In this document: positions 1 through 11,139 of the stretch, one piece after another
Position numbering within the stretch: position 1 is the first letter of the stretch
Layout: the number at the start of each line of letters is the position of its first letter
Source of the DNA: Erythrocercus mccallii
Lineage: Eukaryota > Chordata > Aves > Passeriformes > Dicruridae
DNA: 64,000 nt
Direction of reading: 5' to 3'
Assembly (NCBI GenBank): GCA_013397435.1
Contig: VZRG01001685.1
Location: forward strand, 62,001-126,000
Notes under the pieces: model-generated
What the model saw: only the letters and a program-made list of their open reading frames with translations
Databases searched by the model: none
What the model was told of the DNA's origin: nothing
Made by a program: the position numbers and the translations under genes

Positions 1-99
1 TGTTTCAGTTTTTTAGTTTTATTGCTATACTCCATTGGCTTGGTTTTGGGGTTTTTTGTGGTGTTGTTTTTTAAAAAAAAAAATTCCTGTTTTTATCAG
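1..99 (+). other. 3' end of an intron of the mucin-like gene
   Basis: No coding similarity is visible. A T-rich stretch, then a run of A at 73-83, and then a pyrimidine-rich stretch lead into a clear acceptor (ttcctgtttttatcag) whose AG is at 98-99. The upstream exons of the gene lie outside the window. Confidence 0.75.
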
Positions 100-228
100 G
101 TTGGAAAGAGTTATAAGGATCCATATGACAACTGTACTCACTACACGTGCACTGAATCAGCAGGCCAGTTTTCCTTGACTAGTACAATAAAGGTCTGCCT
201 ACCATTTGAAGAAGCAAACTGTGTGCCA
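100..228 (+). CDS. Mucin-like gene, exon A: C-terminal half of a VWC module (partial gene)
   Basis: This exon encodes 43 residues of a secreted gel-forming mucin/VWF-type protein. It begins after a strong acceptor (AG at 98-99) and ends at a consensus donor (GTAAGT from 229), in phase 0 at both ends. Four cysteines in the order DNC..YTC..KVC..ANC match the second half of a von Willebrand factor C (VWC) module, an extracellular disulfide-rich repeat that sits just before the terminal cystine knot in this family. An N-C-T glycosylation sequon is present. The closing CC..C of the module is in the next exon. Family membership is well supported by the layout with the next three exons. Which mucin it is rests on context: MUC19 is favoured because no second mucin and no TOLLIP-like gene follows. 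Translation continuing past 228 is intron read-through. Confidence 0.82.
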
Positions 229-1113
229 GTAAGTATTTTACAGCCAGAAAAAGACTTCTGTAATGAGCCCTGATGCTGGCCTGGGAGTTATATTTGCTGT
301 TTTGCATGAGTATTTCTTGACCTTTCTTGTATGATCATCCTTGTTTGAAGGAAATGTGCTTTTCCAGCTCTGTGTCCAATGGAAATAAAGCAAAAATACT
401 TGCAAACAAGCCCACACAACTTACATTCTTGTGGGAGACACACTAGAACTTGAAAGAGAAAGGTACTGGAGCAATAGCAAGGAGAGATTCTTCATCACTT
501 GAGAAACATCAGTGTTATAAAATGCAATTGAACAAGTGGTAACTCACCATGGATACTTGGAGGACTGATGAACAAAGTGTCTTCTGATATGTGCTGTACC
601 ATGAAGTGAGGAAGTGGAACATGAATGAGCACGGGTAACATTCATACCCGGGCTTTCAGCTATTGGTGGTTTCCGGTAACTTTGTGAAGCATTTTGGGAC
701 TTCACAGCAGATCAAAGCAGGGACTAAGACAGCCATGTACTTGAATTAGCTCTGAGCTAGGTTCTGCCCGGGTCAGCCTGTTCAATTCTAGGGGCAGCTG
801 TCATTCTCTGGGGCTGGGGTTTTTATGCTGGCTGCAATAGGACCTAAAGCAGATCAGACATGTATTACAGGGCATCTAACCTGGCTTATGAGAGGATATA
901 TGGTTCTAAGAAAATTCACTCCCTTCCTTGCTGGGTGATTTGTTTTGATTTGGGTTTGTTAAGCAGCTTTATATATAATTGGTACACAAATAGGTCTGAT
1001 AAGGAATTTGTGTGGATTAGGGATGAGGGACTGTAACTGAACTCTCATCATTGCTACTGTCTGCTTAGCACTACATGCATCTGAACTGACTGTTCTGGTT
1101 ACTTTCAATACAG
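229..1113 (+). other. Intron between mucin exons A and B
   Basis: The intron is bounded by GTAAGT at 229 and by the acceptor tactttcaatacag with its AG at 1112-1113. I see no repeat family or coding signal inside it. It has mixed base composition and no ORF resembling a protein. Confidence 0.75.
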
Positions 1114-1153
1114 GGGACAGTTGAGGTGTCTTCAGATGGCTGTTGTAAGACAT
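1114..1153 (+). CDS. Mucin-like gene, exon B: end of the VWC module (40 nt)
   Basis: This very short exon encodes GTVEVSSDGCCKT plus the first base of a Cys codon that is completed across the splice. It starts in phase 0 after the acceptor AG at 1112-1113 and leaves in phase 1 at the donor GTGAGT (1154). The CC-K-T-C signature is the typical end of a VWC module in mucins and VWF. The next exon begins with GT, completing TGT (Cys) exactly. This phase agreement across three exons is the best evidence that these are real exons. ORFs running past 1153 are read-through into the intron. Confidence 0.8.
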
Positions 1154-1826
1154 GTGAGTGCATTAAATCACTGCTTTTCTATTCCAATACTGTGTGGTCC
1201 TTCCCTGCTTGTAGCCCTGTTTCTGCATGTGCTAGAGCCTGCGCATTCCACAGACTAAAAGACAGTTTTACAGCAGCAGAACTGTTCTGTGCCTCATGGC
1301 CAAGACTACAAATCTGCCTCATTCTTCCAATGGGAACACTAAGATGTTTTTATCTCCTTCTCTGTGTTTTTAAATAACTGCAATACTGTTAGCTTGAACT
1401 ATACTCCTGATAAGAAAACTTGTAGAAAATATTCTCTGTGCTCTTGCATCTGCAAATTGCATAGGAACAGAGTTTTGGCGTTTTTTTTCTGGAGCATCTA
1501 CTCAGAAATCCTAGATTGTTATAGAGCCACAAATATAATTTATAGCAATTTTAGAAAAACCTAAACCCTTCATGTATCCTTTAGGTCTTTATTCAACAGT
1601 ATCTTTACATGCTAAACCTAGTCCACAAACGGAAAAGTACATTGACCAGTAGGGAATTGTTTTGCTGAATTAATGCCTCTTTGTGCTTGCATTTGTGCTT
1701 TTGGTTGTGCATTTGAACTCTGAGAAGTTTTACTAGGATGAACTCTCCTTAGTTCACTAGCAGGTACCTTTCAAAACATTTGTTCCCCAGTCTGAAGAAG
1801 CCTAACAGAAGTGTTCTTCTGCCCAG
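1154..1826 (+). other. Intron between mucin exons B and C
   Basis: The intron runs from GTGAGT at 1154 to a pyrimidine-rich acceptor (gttcttctgcccag, AG at 1825-1826). No repeat or conserved element is recognisable in it. Confidence 0.75.
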
Positions 1827-1950
1827 GTATTGACCTACCACACAAATGCAAACGCAATGTGAAGGAGCAGTACATCGTGCATGGCAACTGCAAGTCAGCA
1901 GCTCCTGTCCCAGTGCCCTTTTGTGAAGGGATGTGCAGTACCTACTCTGT
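1827..1950 (+). CDS. Mucin-like gene, exon C: first half of the C-terminal cystine knot (CTCK)
   Basis: The exon has 124 nt, phase 1 in and phase 2 out, with donor GTAAGT at 1951. After completing the last VWC cysteine it encodes ...HKCKRNVKEQYIVHGNCKS... and then PVPFCEGMCSTYSV. The cysteines in KC, GNC, PFC and GMC are cystine-knot cysteines 1-4, and the C-x-G-x-C arrangement at FCEGMC is the ring-forming motif of the knot. In VWF and gel-forming mucins this domain forms disulfide-linked tail-to-tail dimers in the endoplasmic reticulum. The reading frame continues exactly into exon D. The long antisense ORF over this region is a shadow. Confidence 0.87.
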
Positions 1951-2502
1951 GTAAGTAGGATGACTTTCTTTGTCCTCCTCTGTGGCTTGTCTTCCTGGGT
2001 TCTTGTCACTAGTGGGCTACAGCTGCTTGTCCCCTTGCTGCTCTTTGAAAGGACCTGGTTGGGAAACTCGGTGTGCAGAGGAGCAGTCATTAGCAGTAGC
2101 TTCAGTGTGATAGAGTGCCTTATTTTAGTCAGGAAAATAGATCCCTTGGGAAAGATGTCAGCTAAATTTATTAAACATGCTCTTAAAAATGTCCTTATAT
2201 GGTTTTTAAACAGCTCTAGGAGGTTTTCCTCCCTTTTGTTCTCTGCATGAATTGCTCGTTTCTGACTTGCTAGAATGAGCCTAATCCAAAATCCACTGAA
2301 GTTACTGGGATTTTCCCCACTGGTGTTAAAGGACCTGGCCCTGCATGGCCAATAGCATCCTGAGGAAAGGCTGTTATGAATAAGCATAAAAACAGATAGG
2401 AAATTTTGTTCCTTAGTACTATGTGCATTTGGAGCAGCAGATACAGTTGAGTTTGGGAAGACCATAGGCAGCAGACTGATATGAAAAATCTCATTTCTAT
2501 AG
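1951..2502 (+). other. Intron between mucin exons C and D
   Basis: The intron is bounded by GTAAGT at 1951 and by atctcatttctatag (AG at 2501-2502). A read-through ORF on + and a 238-codon ORF on - cross it, but neither resembles a protein family. Confidence 0.75.
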
Positions 2503-2683
2503 GTATTCTTTTGAGGCCAGTGAAATGGAACACAAATGCACTTGCTGCCATGAAAAAAGAAGTCACAAAGTGAAGGTGGAACTGATTTGTTCGGACCATA
2601 AAACAGTCCAGTTCACATATGTGTATGTAGATGAATGTGGATGTGTGGAAACAAAATGCCCAAAGAGGATAACACGAGTATAA
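2503..2683 (+). CDS. Mucin-like gene, terminal exon D: second half of the CTCK domain and stop codon
   Basis: The exon begins in phase 2 and completes a GTG codon. It encodes YSFEASEMEHKCTCCHEKRS..., VELICSD and then VDECGCVETKCPK, ending in ITRV and TAA at 2681-2683. The C-x-C-C cluster, the single mid-domain Cys and the final C-x-C....C give, with exon C, the 11 cysteines of a mucin/VWF-type CTCK. The CTCC region corresponds to where VWF-family proteins make their inter-chain disulfides. The protein ends only six residues after the last cysteine, a short tail compared with MUC2 or MUC5AC. Together the four exons give 157 residues. MUC19 is my best guess from the gene-poor region that follows. 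MUC2, MUC5AC, MUC5B, MUC6 or an otogelin-type gene cannot be excluded by eye. Confidence 0.87.
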
Positions 2684-2875
2684 ACTAAAGGAAATACTTC
2701 GTCTCCCATTTAATCCTTCTCTAGCAAGTGAGTAGTTTAGCAAACAGCTGTGAGTAACCCTCAAATGACCATAGTAGCACTTTTTTTTTTCTGGTATTAT
2801 ATGCGGTTATGAAAATTAGCTAAGATTTGACTCTAGATGTTTGTAGAATAAACTGCATTTCAAAGAGGACTTGTT
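2684..2875 (+). other. 3' untranslated region of the mucin-like gene (short form)
   Basis: The sequence follows the stop codon directly and contains AATAAA at 2847-2852. A T/GT-rich stretch (ttgttctcctgtttcagtg) lies about 20 nt downstream, as expected for cleavage near 2870. A further AATAAA at 3733-3738 could give a longer 3' UTR. The exact end is inferred. Confidence 0.55.
2847..2852 (+). terminator. Poly(A) signal AATAAA of the mucin-like gene
   Basis: A canonical hexamer 164 nt after the stop codon, followed by a U/GU-rich downstream element. Confidence 0.6.
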
Positions 2876-4680
2876 CTCCTGTTTCAGTGATGCTGCTAAC
2901 GGGGCAAAGTGGCTGATGTCTTTAATCCCACACTAATGTATAAACCAAGGTTATTACAAGACACTCTACAGACAACTGATTCCTTTCAAAAGTCCTGCCT
3001 GAAGAAAGTGCACATTTTTAAACCATAACCACATGTTATCACTTCATTTCCCTTAGAAGGGAAACAGCAATCACTTCCACAGCAGCAGTTCAGGCAGAGG
3101 CAGGACTTGGCTCAGGGCCACATTTCTGTTCTTCTCCCCAGTGGTCCCAAATCTACTTTGGCTGTGACTCTGGGTCACTGGAGGAAGTCAAGGTGCTTTT
3201 ATTCCTTCTTCACAGTGAGCACTATATCAGGAGTGTAAAAACATGGATCTTATATATACACTACAAAATGAATATATTTGCACCCTTATTGGGAGTCCTT
3301 ATCTCACTGGGGTTTTTTTATTATTTGCCAATATCAAGCTCTGATCTGTGTGTCAGTTCAGTCTCACTACTGGTTACATGACTATGATTTGTGTTACATA
3401 TGGTTGATTCCCAGCTAGAATGCCCAGTGGTACTGGTGACAGTATTTCATGTGAACAGGGATCAAAATGATCTAACAATACCTTGAGAGTACACAAAGAA
3501 GGCCGATGTTTCTGTTACTTGAGCAATTTATCTTTTGTGACCTAAAAGAGAACCGAAGACTGTGAATTTCTTAGTATCCTGCACCCTGCTGGGAAGGCTT
3601 TTTGAGAATTGGTTTGCAGGGAATACTTTTGAACTGACCAAGTAGATATGATTTGCATTATACTTTAGCTTTCCATTTTTAAATGTTGCAGCTCTTGAGC
3701 CTCAAGGAATCTTTAATTTGCTTCTTTTTCATAATAAATCCTTTCAGCAGATGTCAGGTTTCTTTGATGTGTACTGTTTCATCATGGTGTTACTGATCTT
3801 AAAATTGTGGGTATCCTTGATATTGCTTGATTATAAGTTATAGGAACCTCCAAATAATTCAGTTAACTGTCTGTGTAATGCAGCTCCCTTGGAAGGCACA
3901 ATTGCTTGACTGAGGCTCACGTGCAAATTTCACATTAGTCCAGAAGACTGTTTTTATTGATACAAATCAAGCACACAAATGTTTTTGCAATGCAAAGAAT
4001 GGCACCAGAAAAAAGGACATTCCTTTCTTTCCTCCTTGCCTTTCTGTGAGGGGGAAGAGGTCATTCTTGAGTGCTTTTGTCATCAGAATAGTAAGCAGAC
4101 TCTGTAAGTAGTCATATTCACAGTCATGCAAATCAAGCAGCCAACCAACCCTTCAAATCAATAATTGTCAGCAAGATGAGTTAGCAGGAACAGGATCAGA
4201 AACCTTTCACATCTCTGTATTATCTTCAGGTGGGAGAAGGGAATAAACCACAATCTAATCATACCAGCTGTCTTTAGATTTCTATTCTCTTGTCTGTTTC
4301 AGTGATGATGAGATTTTATACAGAAGCTGAGAATGGCATTGATTTAAAGGCATGCTTTCTTGCTCATTTTTGGCATGCATTTTGCTTTTCAGGCAAGTGA
4401 AATGCTCGAACCAAAGGCATATTTCCATCTCCAGGATGCTTTTGATCCTGTGAAATCTCACATACTTCTTCATTCCCAGTTACACCTGGCACTCCATTTA
4501 CTCACTCAATCCAGCATCTAACTGGCCTATGTGATACTACTTAGAGCCCTGATGGCCAGGTTTTAAAGAGAACTCTTTGGTTCTCTGTTTGGAGGTGCAG
4601 TCTTAGCTGCCAGCAAGGTAAAGCCTTTTTAAGGATAATTTCAGCTTCTCCAGCAAAAAGACAGTCAGTAAATATTGCGG
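2876..4680. other. Gene-free stretch downstream of the mucin-like gene
   Basis: No coding or repeat-family similarity is recognised. It may include an extended 3' UTR up to the second AATAAA at 3733-3738. The short ORFs here show no protein-like composition. Confidence 0.5.
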
Positions 4681-5185
4681 AATCACAGAATATGCTGAGT
4701 TGGAAGGGACCCACAAGGGTCATTGAATCCAACTCCTGGCCCTGCACAGGACACTTCAAGAGCCGTGTACCTGAGAGCATTGTCCAAATGCTCCTTGAAC
4801 TCTGCCAGGCTGGTGCTGTGACCACTTCCTGGGGAGCCTGTTCCAGTGCCCAGCCACTCTCTGAGTGAAGAAACTTTTTCTAATATCCAACCTAAACCTC
4901 CCCTGACACAACTTCAGGCCATTCCCTTGGTTTCTGTCATGGGTCAGAGAAGAATTCAGTGCTTGCACTTCTTCTTCCCCTCAGGAGGAAGTTGTAACTG
5001 CAATGAGGTCTCTACTCAGTCTCCCCTTCTTCAGGCTGAACAGACCAAGTGATCTCAGCCCTTCTTCATACAGCTTACCCTCAAGGCCCTTCACCATCTT
5101 TGTTGCCCTCCTTTGGACCCTCTAGTTTAATATCTTATATTGTGGTGACTGAAACTACACACAATACTCAAATGGTCTCCCCACC
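4681..5185 (-). mobile_element. CR1 LINE 3' fragment, minus orientation
   Basis: The left edge (aatcacagaa...tggaagggaccc) is the reverse complement of the CR1 3' tail. Read on the minus strand, a frame across 4756-4968 gives CR1 ORF2 C-terminal residues such as QGRFRLDIRKSFFTQRV and HWNRLPR, just before the 3' UTR. Towards 5185 the match continues into the 'cttctccaggctgaac' type stretch upstream in the element. The copy is 5'-truncated, as is usual for CR1, and carries frameshifts, so it is not functional. Confidence 0.88.
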
Positions 5186-6507
5186 CATCACAAAACCAAA
5201 AATCGGCCTGGAGGCTGTTTGGTAAAGATGCTGACAAGCTGGCCCTTCTTGCTCAGTGCCTGTGCCTCTGCATGCAGCAGCAGCACTGCTGCTTGTACAG
5301 AGCAAGCTGGACTGCAGTGAAAGGCTGTGTGCCTTTAGGCTGTTGCCACAAGTTCCCCACCAGAATGGGCAAAGTTAAACACAGGTGACCTTGCCTGAAA
5401 GAGCTTGATTTGACCATGATCCTGCTGCTGTTGCTGTGTGGCTGCTTCTCATGTGTTCAGGGTCGAGCCTTCATCTGTAGCCCAAGGCCATCTGGTTACT
5501 GACTGGCCTCTGCAAGTCAAAAGTTTTCCTGGTGTAACTCAAGAAAAATCAGTGGCATGACTCCAGGTACTGTTTCTTCCTTTTGCGTGAATTCTTTACA
5601 GAAGCATACACTTCACTAGGGTAACCCCAGGAGAACCAGTGCTCAGCTGAGCCAGCTGGGCCAGGGCTCAGCTGGTTTCAGCCTGTAGCCATTCTTTCCT
5701 TATCATGCGAGGATGGTACTCCCAACTAGCTGAACAGCTCTGAGCTAACACACCAGGAAGTACTGTCACATATTGCTAAAATAAATATTTGTCAGAGATA
5801 CTGCCTCATGTCAGGTGAACAATTCCTAAGACACTTTATCATTTTACTGGTGTGTTCTGAGTCTGGGTTGCTGTTATAAGATGAACTCTGACTTGCCTGT
5901 TGGTTTGAGGCCTGGAAAGGTCAGCTCACAACACTACTTTGATGTAGTTTAGCTAATTTTTTCTTTTTTTTTTGCTTTTGTTACCAGTTATTGGCATTTG
6001 CAATAGGAGAAGAAAATTCAGGTTGTACTCTGAATTTTTATTTGGGGAGAGGCACTATTCTTTGACCTAGTTCTCTCCTAAGTGATCCACTGGCTGTGGA
6101 ATCCAGCCGTAGTGTTATCTGTGGTGTGCTTTATCGATATCAATCTATTCTGATATCTAGAATCTCGGGCTAAGAACAAAGACTGTGAACTGTAAATGCC
6201 CTCTGATACAGAAGGGTTGTTTAAAAGAATGCTGCACCTACTTTGTTTCAGTGTACCAGCTTAACAATTGGAAAGTTGCAAGGTAAACATGAAAAAATTT
6301 GTCTAAATATCGCTCAGTAAATTATCTGATTACTAATGAACCAGAAAAGAATCTAGCAAATTCGATGGATCATCTTTTAGGTAAGGGGGTGAATAAAGAT
6401 TGAGCCGTCTGAGAGCTGTGCCTGATGTTTCTACAGATTCAAAGACATTTTCTTGGCCTTGTTTATATTTCCCTCCTGATCTAACGTAAGGACAAAGGTG
6501 GGCCTTT

Positions 6508-6541
6508 GTTTCTTTTATGTGATTGTTTCTTTTATATGATT
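6508..6541. repeat. Two-copy 17-bp tandem duplication
   Basis: The unit gtttcttttatgtgatt is followed immediately by gtttcttttatatgatt, with one mismatch. Confidence 0.7.
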
Positions 6542-9500
6542 GTAATATTTAAGTTCACAAAGCCTTCGTGCAGTGATATACACCGTGCTATTTGCTACTT
6601 ACCTGGCATCCCAAACATCCTTTAGGAGAAAGAACTGTGACAATTTTCCAGAGACACCAAGACAAAGGTATCAGTTTTGAAAATCTTCCTTGTTTTTACA
6701 CTTCAAAGGATCTGATTATTCATTATCTTTAGGGCTACAATAGGGTCTCAGTTTACCTTGTCCAAGGCCATTCTCACAGCCATTGAATCCTTTGACAATG
6801 AAATGCCTCTGAGGAGAGCAGCCTCACTGGAGGCCTGCCTGGGTAACTGGGTCTGTCAGGAGCACGCCGCACTTTGGTCCTGAAGCCACAGAAACGCTGG
6901 CATTTCTGAAGCGTTTCACTTTGCTCTAAAAAAAGGTGAAGGCCCAATTTCCATCAGTAGTTTGTAATGCAGTTTAATAGATACTCCCAGGCTGTAATTT
7001 AATTATTTTTTTAAAATTCAAGTACAATCTGTCCAGTGGCTTCCTGTAACTGTGGATTGACACTTCTGGTCACAGATATCCCTGTTTCACTCGAGCTTGA
7101 TTTCACCAAAGGCCTGTTTTTAAACTATCCTCCTTGTTGGCAAGAAAATTATTTAACTACAGATTCTCCAGAGCATCCAGTCCAGAAACTAAGAAAGACT
7201 GAATAGGTAGGCAATGGTTCATCCCATTTACTTAAAAAAAAAAGTCTGTACAAATCAAGACTTGAAACACTGTCCTCTTTCTGTTAAGTTACTGAAAATT
7301 GCTATGCATCTTACCTCAGCCCAGCCCTCCTCTGGAAATGTTCCTACCTCTCCTTCTTTTGGCTTCCTAGTCTGAGGTAAGTACAGTCCTACATCCTTAA
7401 ATCCTTTAAGAAATGTATGGATTTGATCCCAAATGCCAATATTTTATTTGTGACAGGAAGCACCAGATACTTACCACAAATTCTGCCAACCCTATATCCT
7501 ACTTTGAACATCTCAACCAGCAGCACTTTCAGTGGAAAATTCTTTCACACTGATTTTTACTGACTAATGCTGAGAACAGTTTCATAGCTTATAATAGGTT
7601 CTTTGTAAAGGGCTTAATCTCACTTGCTTTTAACATTTACAGTCATCTTCTGAATTTTCCCTTTACTCTGTTTTTGGTGTTTTAAATCTAGTCCTTAGAA
7701 ACTGATCTCATTCTCAACCCTGACACTGAATGAATCATATTTCAACCTACATTCATGTCCCTTAGCATGACTCCAGCAAATCAAAGGGAGCTTAAAATTG
7801 GGCTAAATGAGCAGTGAAGTTACTGCCATCCCTATGTGTTTTATTTATGAATTATATTCAGCTTCAATGTATGAAGGTCTCTGAAGAATGCATAAACCCT
7901 TTTGTGTTACAGCTCTGAAATGGTTTGTTTCATGTCATCATCTCTCCCTACACTGCTATTCAAAAATAACAAAATGGCAAGTCCATTGCCACTCCTTTAC
8001 AGCATCTTGACTTCACTTCTTTACATATCTCGACATTATTCTATATTGACTGATCTATTTCCTGTAATGCCATAAAAACCTGGCTTAAAACCAGAGTTTA
8101 ATCTGACCTGCAGTAAGCATTGTTCTATAAACAAAAGGCTACTATAGTGCACTGTAGCCATACCAGCTGCCACTTTATGGCCTGAAATTAGCCTTTCCCC
8201 AAGGGCTATTTCTCTCAAGGACCAGTGCACAAACCTTAACATCCCCTAGCACCCCAATTTAGTTCTAGCATGCCTGCTTGAACTTTCTGTGTACTTCTGA
8301 TGATGTTTTCCGTTTTTTCAGACTTCAGGTTAGGCATGGAATAGATTTCCTGGGTATGTGATATATGCTACAAATCCATCTTTCTTCACTGTTGCTCCAG
8401 GAAAATTTTTAGGAAGTGCTATAATTCATCACACTATTCCTAAATAAGTAGTTTGGAAAATCCTTCAAAGAATTTTTATAGCCTGCAGTGCTGGTCTGTA
8501 TGGGGAAGTTCTTGTCTGGAGTCTGTTAACTGAGAACCAGGATAGCTCTTGTAGCTCCTGTGGATGTTTGTTCCTCTCCATCACCAAACATATTGGACTG
8601 GACATCCTCCTAGAGATGCCTGTGCCTTTCCAGGAGCAATTAGTTGATTGGGTGACATTTTTGTGTCCTGTGTTTTGCTGTTCACAGTAAATCATATTAA
8701 TAACCCTTATAGCCATTATAGAAGGAAAATCAGTTTTGAACACATTCTCATCCTACATCTGCACTTTCTTAATGGAATAATTATTCAATTACTGGTTATG
8801 CAAAGATTTCTGCAGAAGGAGAAACCATGCCTATTAATTTACCTTTCCCTCAAGCTCAATGACTTGAAAAACATCTGAAAAATAAAACCCTATTGAAGTT
8901 GAAAAAAGCAAACAAAGGTTTCCCAGCAGTCTTATATTTTGTTTTCAGTGCCATACTCACAAGTGTGCTCGACTTTCCTGACATGTTTTTATTAATAACT
9001 AATGAATTAAGCTGCTTGCTTTTGATGTTGATTTTTCACTGCAGAATATGACTCAGTGAAAAGAGCTTCTTTGCAGCCTGGGCATATTGTAGGATGGCAT
9101 AGCACTTCTTGCTTTTAATAACAAAATTGTCTGTTCTATAAAAATGAGTTGTCATTTTATCTGATGAACAACTCTACCACGTTGTATAATATCATCCTTG
9201 CTAGTAGATACTGTGGGATTCCATAGTACAGTTCCATTTCAATGCTTTATGAATTTGAATTCCCTAGTTTCTAAAAGTCTTGGGCCTGATTCTCTTCTAC
9301 TTTCTATTTTATAAATATGTGATAATTCAGGCATTTTTTTTGTAATCACAGCTTCTTATTGCAGCTTTAAAACTGAACTACATTTTTTGTTTTTATTTCC
9401 CTCATAAGGTGGGCTGCCTTGCCTGAGAAAGATTTTTCTAACAAAAGAATAAATAACAAAGTTTTTCATTATCATCAGCAAAGATTAATTACTCCGTACA

Positions 9501-9988
9501 TGGAGCTTGTAAAACACTGCAAGCTCCAGCTATTTGAACAAAATAGTCTGTTAATAATGCATGCAAGGGATTATTAGTAATTAAGAACTGTTTCTCCTTG
9601 TTCCTGCAGTCAAAACAAGGGAGCAAACATTGAAACATGTAATCTTTGTTGCTAGTTCAGAATTCTGTCTGTACTAGCAGGTCCTGCTTCATCTGCACAG
9701 CTTTCTTTGAAAGAAAACTAAATTAGTTATGTATCCAGTCTGCAGTATAACTTGAGCCCCGAGATGGGTCAGCACTGTCCTTTAGAGTGGAATATTTGCT
9801 TACACCAGCAGAATCTAAAAGTAAGTGAATCTAAAAGCCTTTGCTTTCTCTGAAAAATCCCAACCTGTCATTTGATACAAGAGGACATTGCAAGTGGTGT
9901 TATGATGTGACAGAAACGTGGTGTGACAGGATCCCTAGCCAGCCAGTTCACTGAAGTGGCATGTTTTTAAAGTAAAAAAGGCTCTCTC

Positions 9989-10033
9989 TTCCCCGCCTCC
10001 CCCCGCAAAAAAAAAAAAAGGCAAAAAAAATCC
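9989..10033. repeat. Low-complexity C-rich then A-rich tract
   Basis: A cytosine-rich stretch (ccccgcctccccccgc) runs into 13 A and then a second A run. There is no element boundary or coding signal. Confidence 0.6.
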
Positions 10034-10545
10034 CCACCAGAAGTCTTCCAACTGGATTTACTAGAGTGCAGAATAACAATCTGCAACGGGATGACCCTGA
10101 GAGGGAGTGCAGAGCTCTGAGGTGAATCTGATTTTAAAAGGTTTGATTAAATAGATCTCCTATCAGCTCTGTTCTTGAAGAGTAGTAGGAGCTGTCCCCC
10201 AGTCCAGCCCCAGCCAGCACCTCTGATTTTCCAGCTCTTATCAGGGTCCCTGGGAAGTCTGTCCCTCATCTCTCAAATCTGGTTTTGGGTCTGACCTCAG
10301 CTGCAGTTAGCCCCTGCTCCTTCTCTCCCAATCTACACTCCTGCTGCAGACTCAGCTCCTGTATTTCATACCCTCTCTGTATGCATTTGCCCTCCCAAAC
10401 CTGCCCCCAGATAAATCTACGCAATTACTCTCAGAAACAGAGCCATCTCCCCTTCCTCCAGAGGGATTACTTCAGGCTGTAACGAGTACTGGGCAGTTCC
10501 TGGTATCTGTGCAATCTCTGCGGTTAATTAATGGTGAATTACCCC

Positions 10546-10995
10546 GCAGAGAAGGACTGCAGAATACTGGGGGATACAAACTTGGAAATGAGCTGGCAAT
10601 GTGGCCTTGCAGCCCAGACAGCCAGCGGCACTCTGGGCTGCATCAAAAGAGGTGTGACTAGCAGGCTGAGGGAGGTGATTCTCCCCACTACCCTATCCAC
10701 TCTGGTGAGAGCCCTCCTGGAGTGCTGCATCCTGCCGTGGGGTCCCGAGCACAAGAAAGACACAGGCCTGTTAGTTCCAGAGGGCTGGAGCCTCTCTCCT
10801 ATGAAGAGAGGCTGACAGGCGAGTTTGTTCAGCCTGGAGAAAAGAAGGCTCCAGGGAAACCTTACAGCAACATTTCAGTATATAAAGGAGGCTGATAAGA
10901 AAGGTATAGAAAGACTTTTTACCAGGGACTGTAGTGACATGACGGGGAACCACAGTTTTAAATTGAAAAAGGTTAGGTATAAATTGTAGATCAAG
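10546..10995 (+). mobile_element. CR1 LINE fragment: C-terminal part of ORF2 and start of the 3' region
   Basis: The + frame gives residues characteristic of the CR1 reverse-transcriptase ORF2 C-terminus, including LEMSWQCGLAAQTASG, LGCIKRGVTSR and EVILP, then CILPWGPEHKKD. From about 10800 the nucleotides follow the CR1 pattern (gagaggctgacaggcgag..., ...gaccagggactgtagtgacatgac-like). The match fades near 10995 at the equivalent of 'ggtttagattagatattagg'. Frameshifts and substitutions mean it is dead. A same-strand CR1 3' end begins at about 12108, roughly where this one stops in the element. Confidence 0.82.
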
Positions 10996-11139
10996 AATGT
11001 TATAGATGAACATAAGGGTTAATTTGTGTAAGAACAATTTTTTGTAAATATGCATTGTTAGTAATTCAGAAAATGTTTTTTATATAAGCAAGTTTCTCAG
11101 ACAAACCACAATTTGAGAAACTGAAGTCCAGAGGGAGGA
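10996..11139. other. Unassigned AT-rich sequence left of the assembly gap
   Basis: Holds no recognised feature. The 21 bases at 11039-11059 resemble 11889-11911 on the far side of the gap. Confidence 0.4.

Larger units (their letters stand above)
5186..10545. other. Gene-free spacer
   Basis: I recognise no gene or dated repeat family. It contains a 10-bp hairpin at 5644-5674, a 17-bp tandem duplication at 6508-6541, an inverted repeat in TAAT-rich sequence at 9501-9528, and a C-rich then A-rich low-complexity patch at 9989-10033. Confidence 0.5.

Noticed and set aside
1749..2465. 238-codon minus-strand ORF over mucin exon C and the following intron
   Set aside because: It lies antisense to a well supported exon and its intron. 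It has no recognisable domain and is best explained as a chance shadow.
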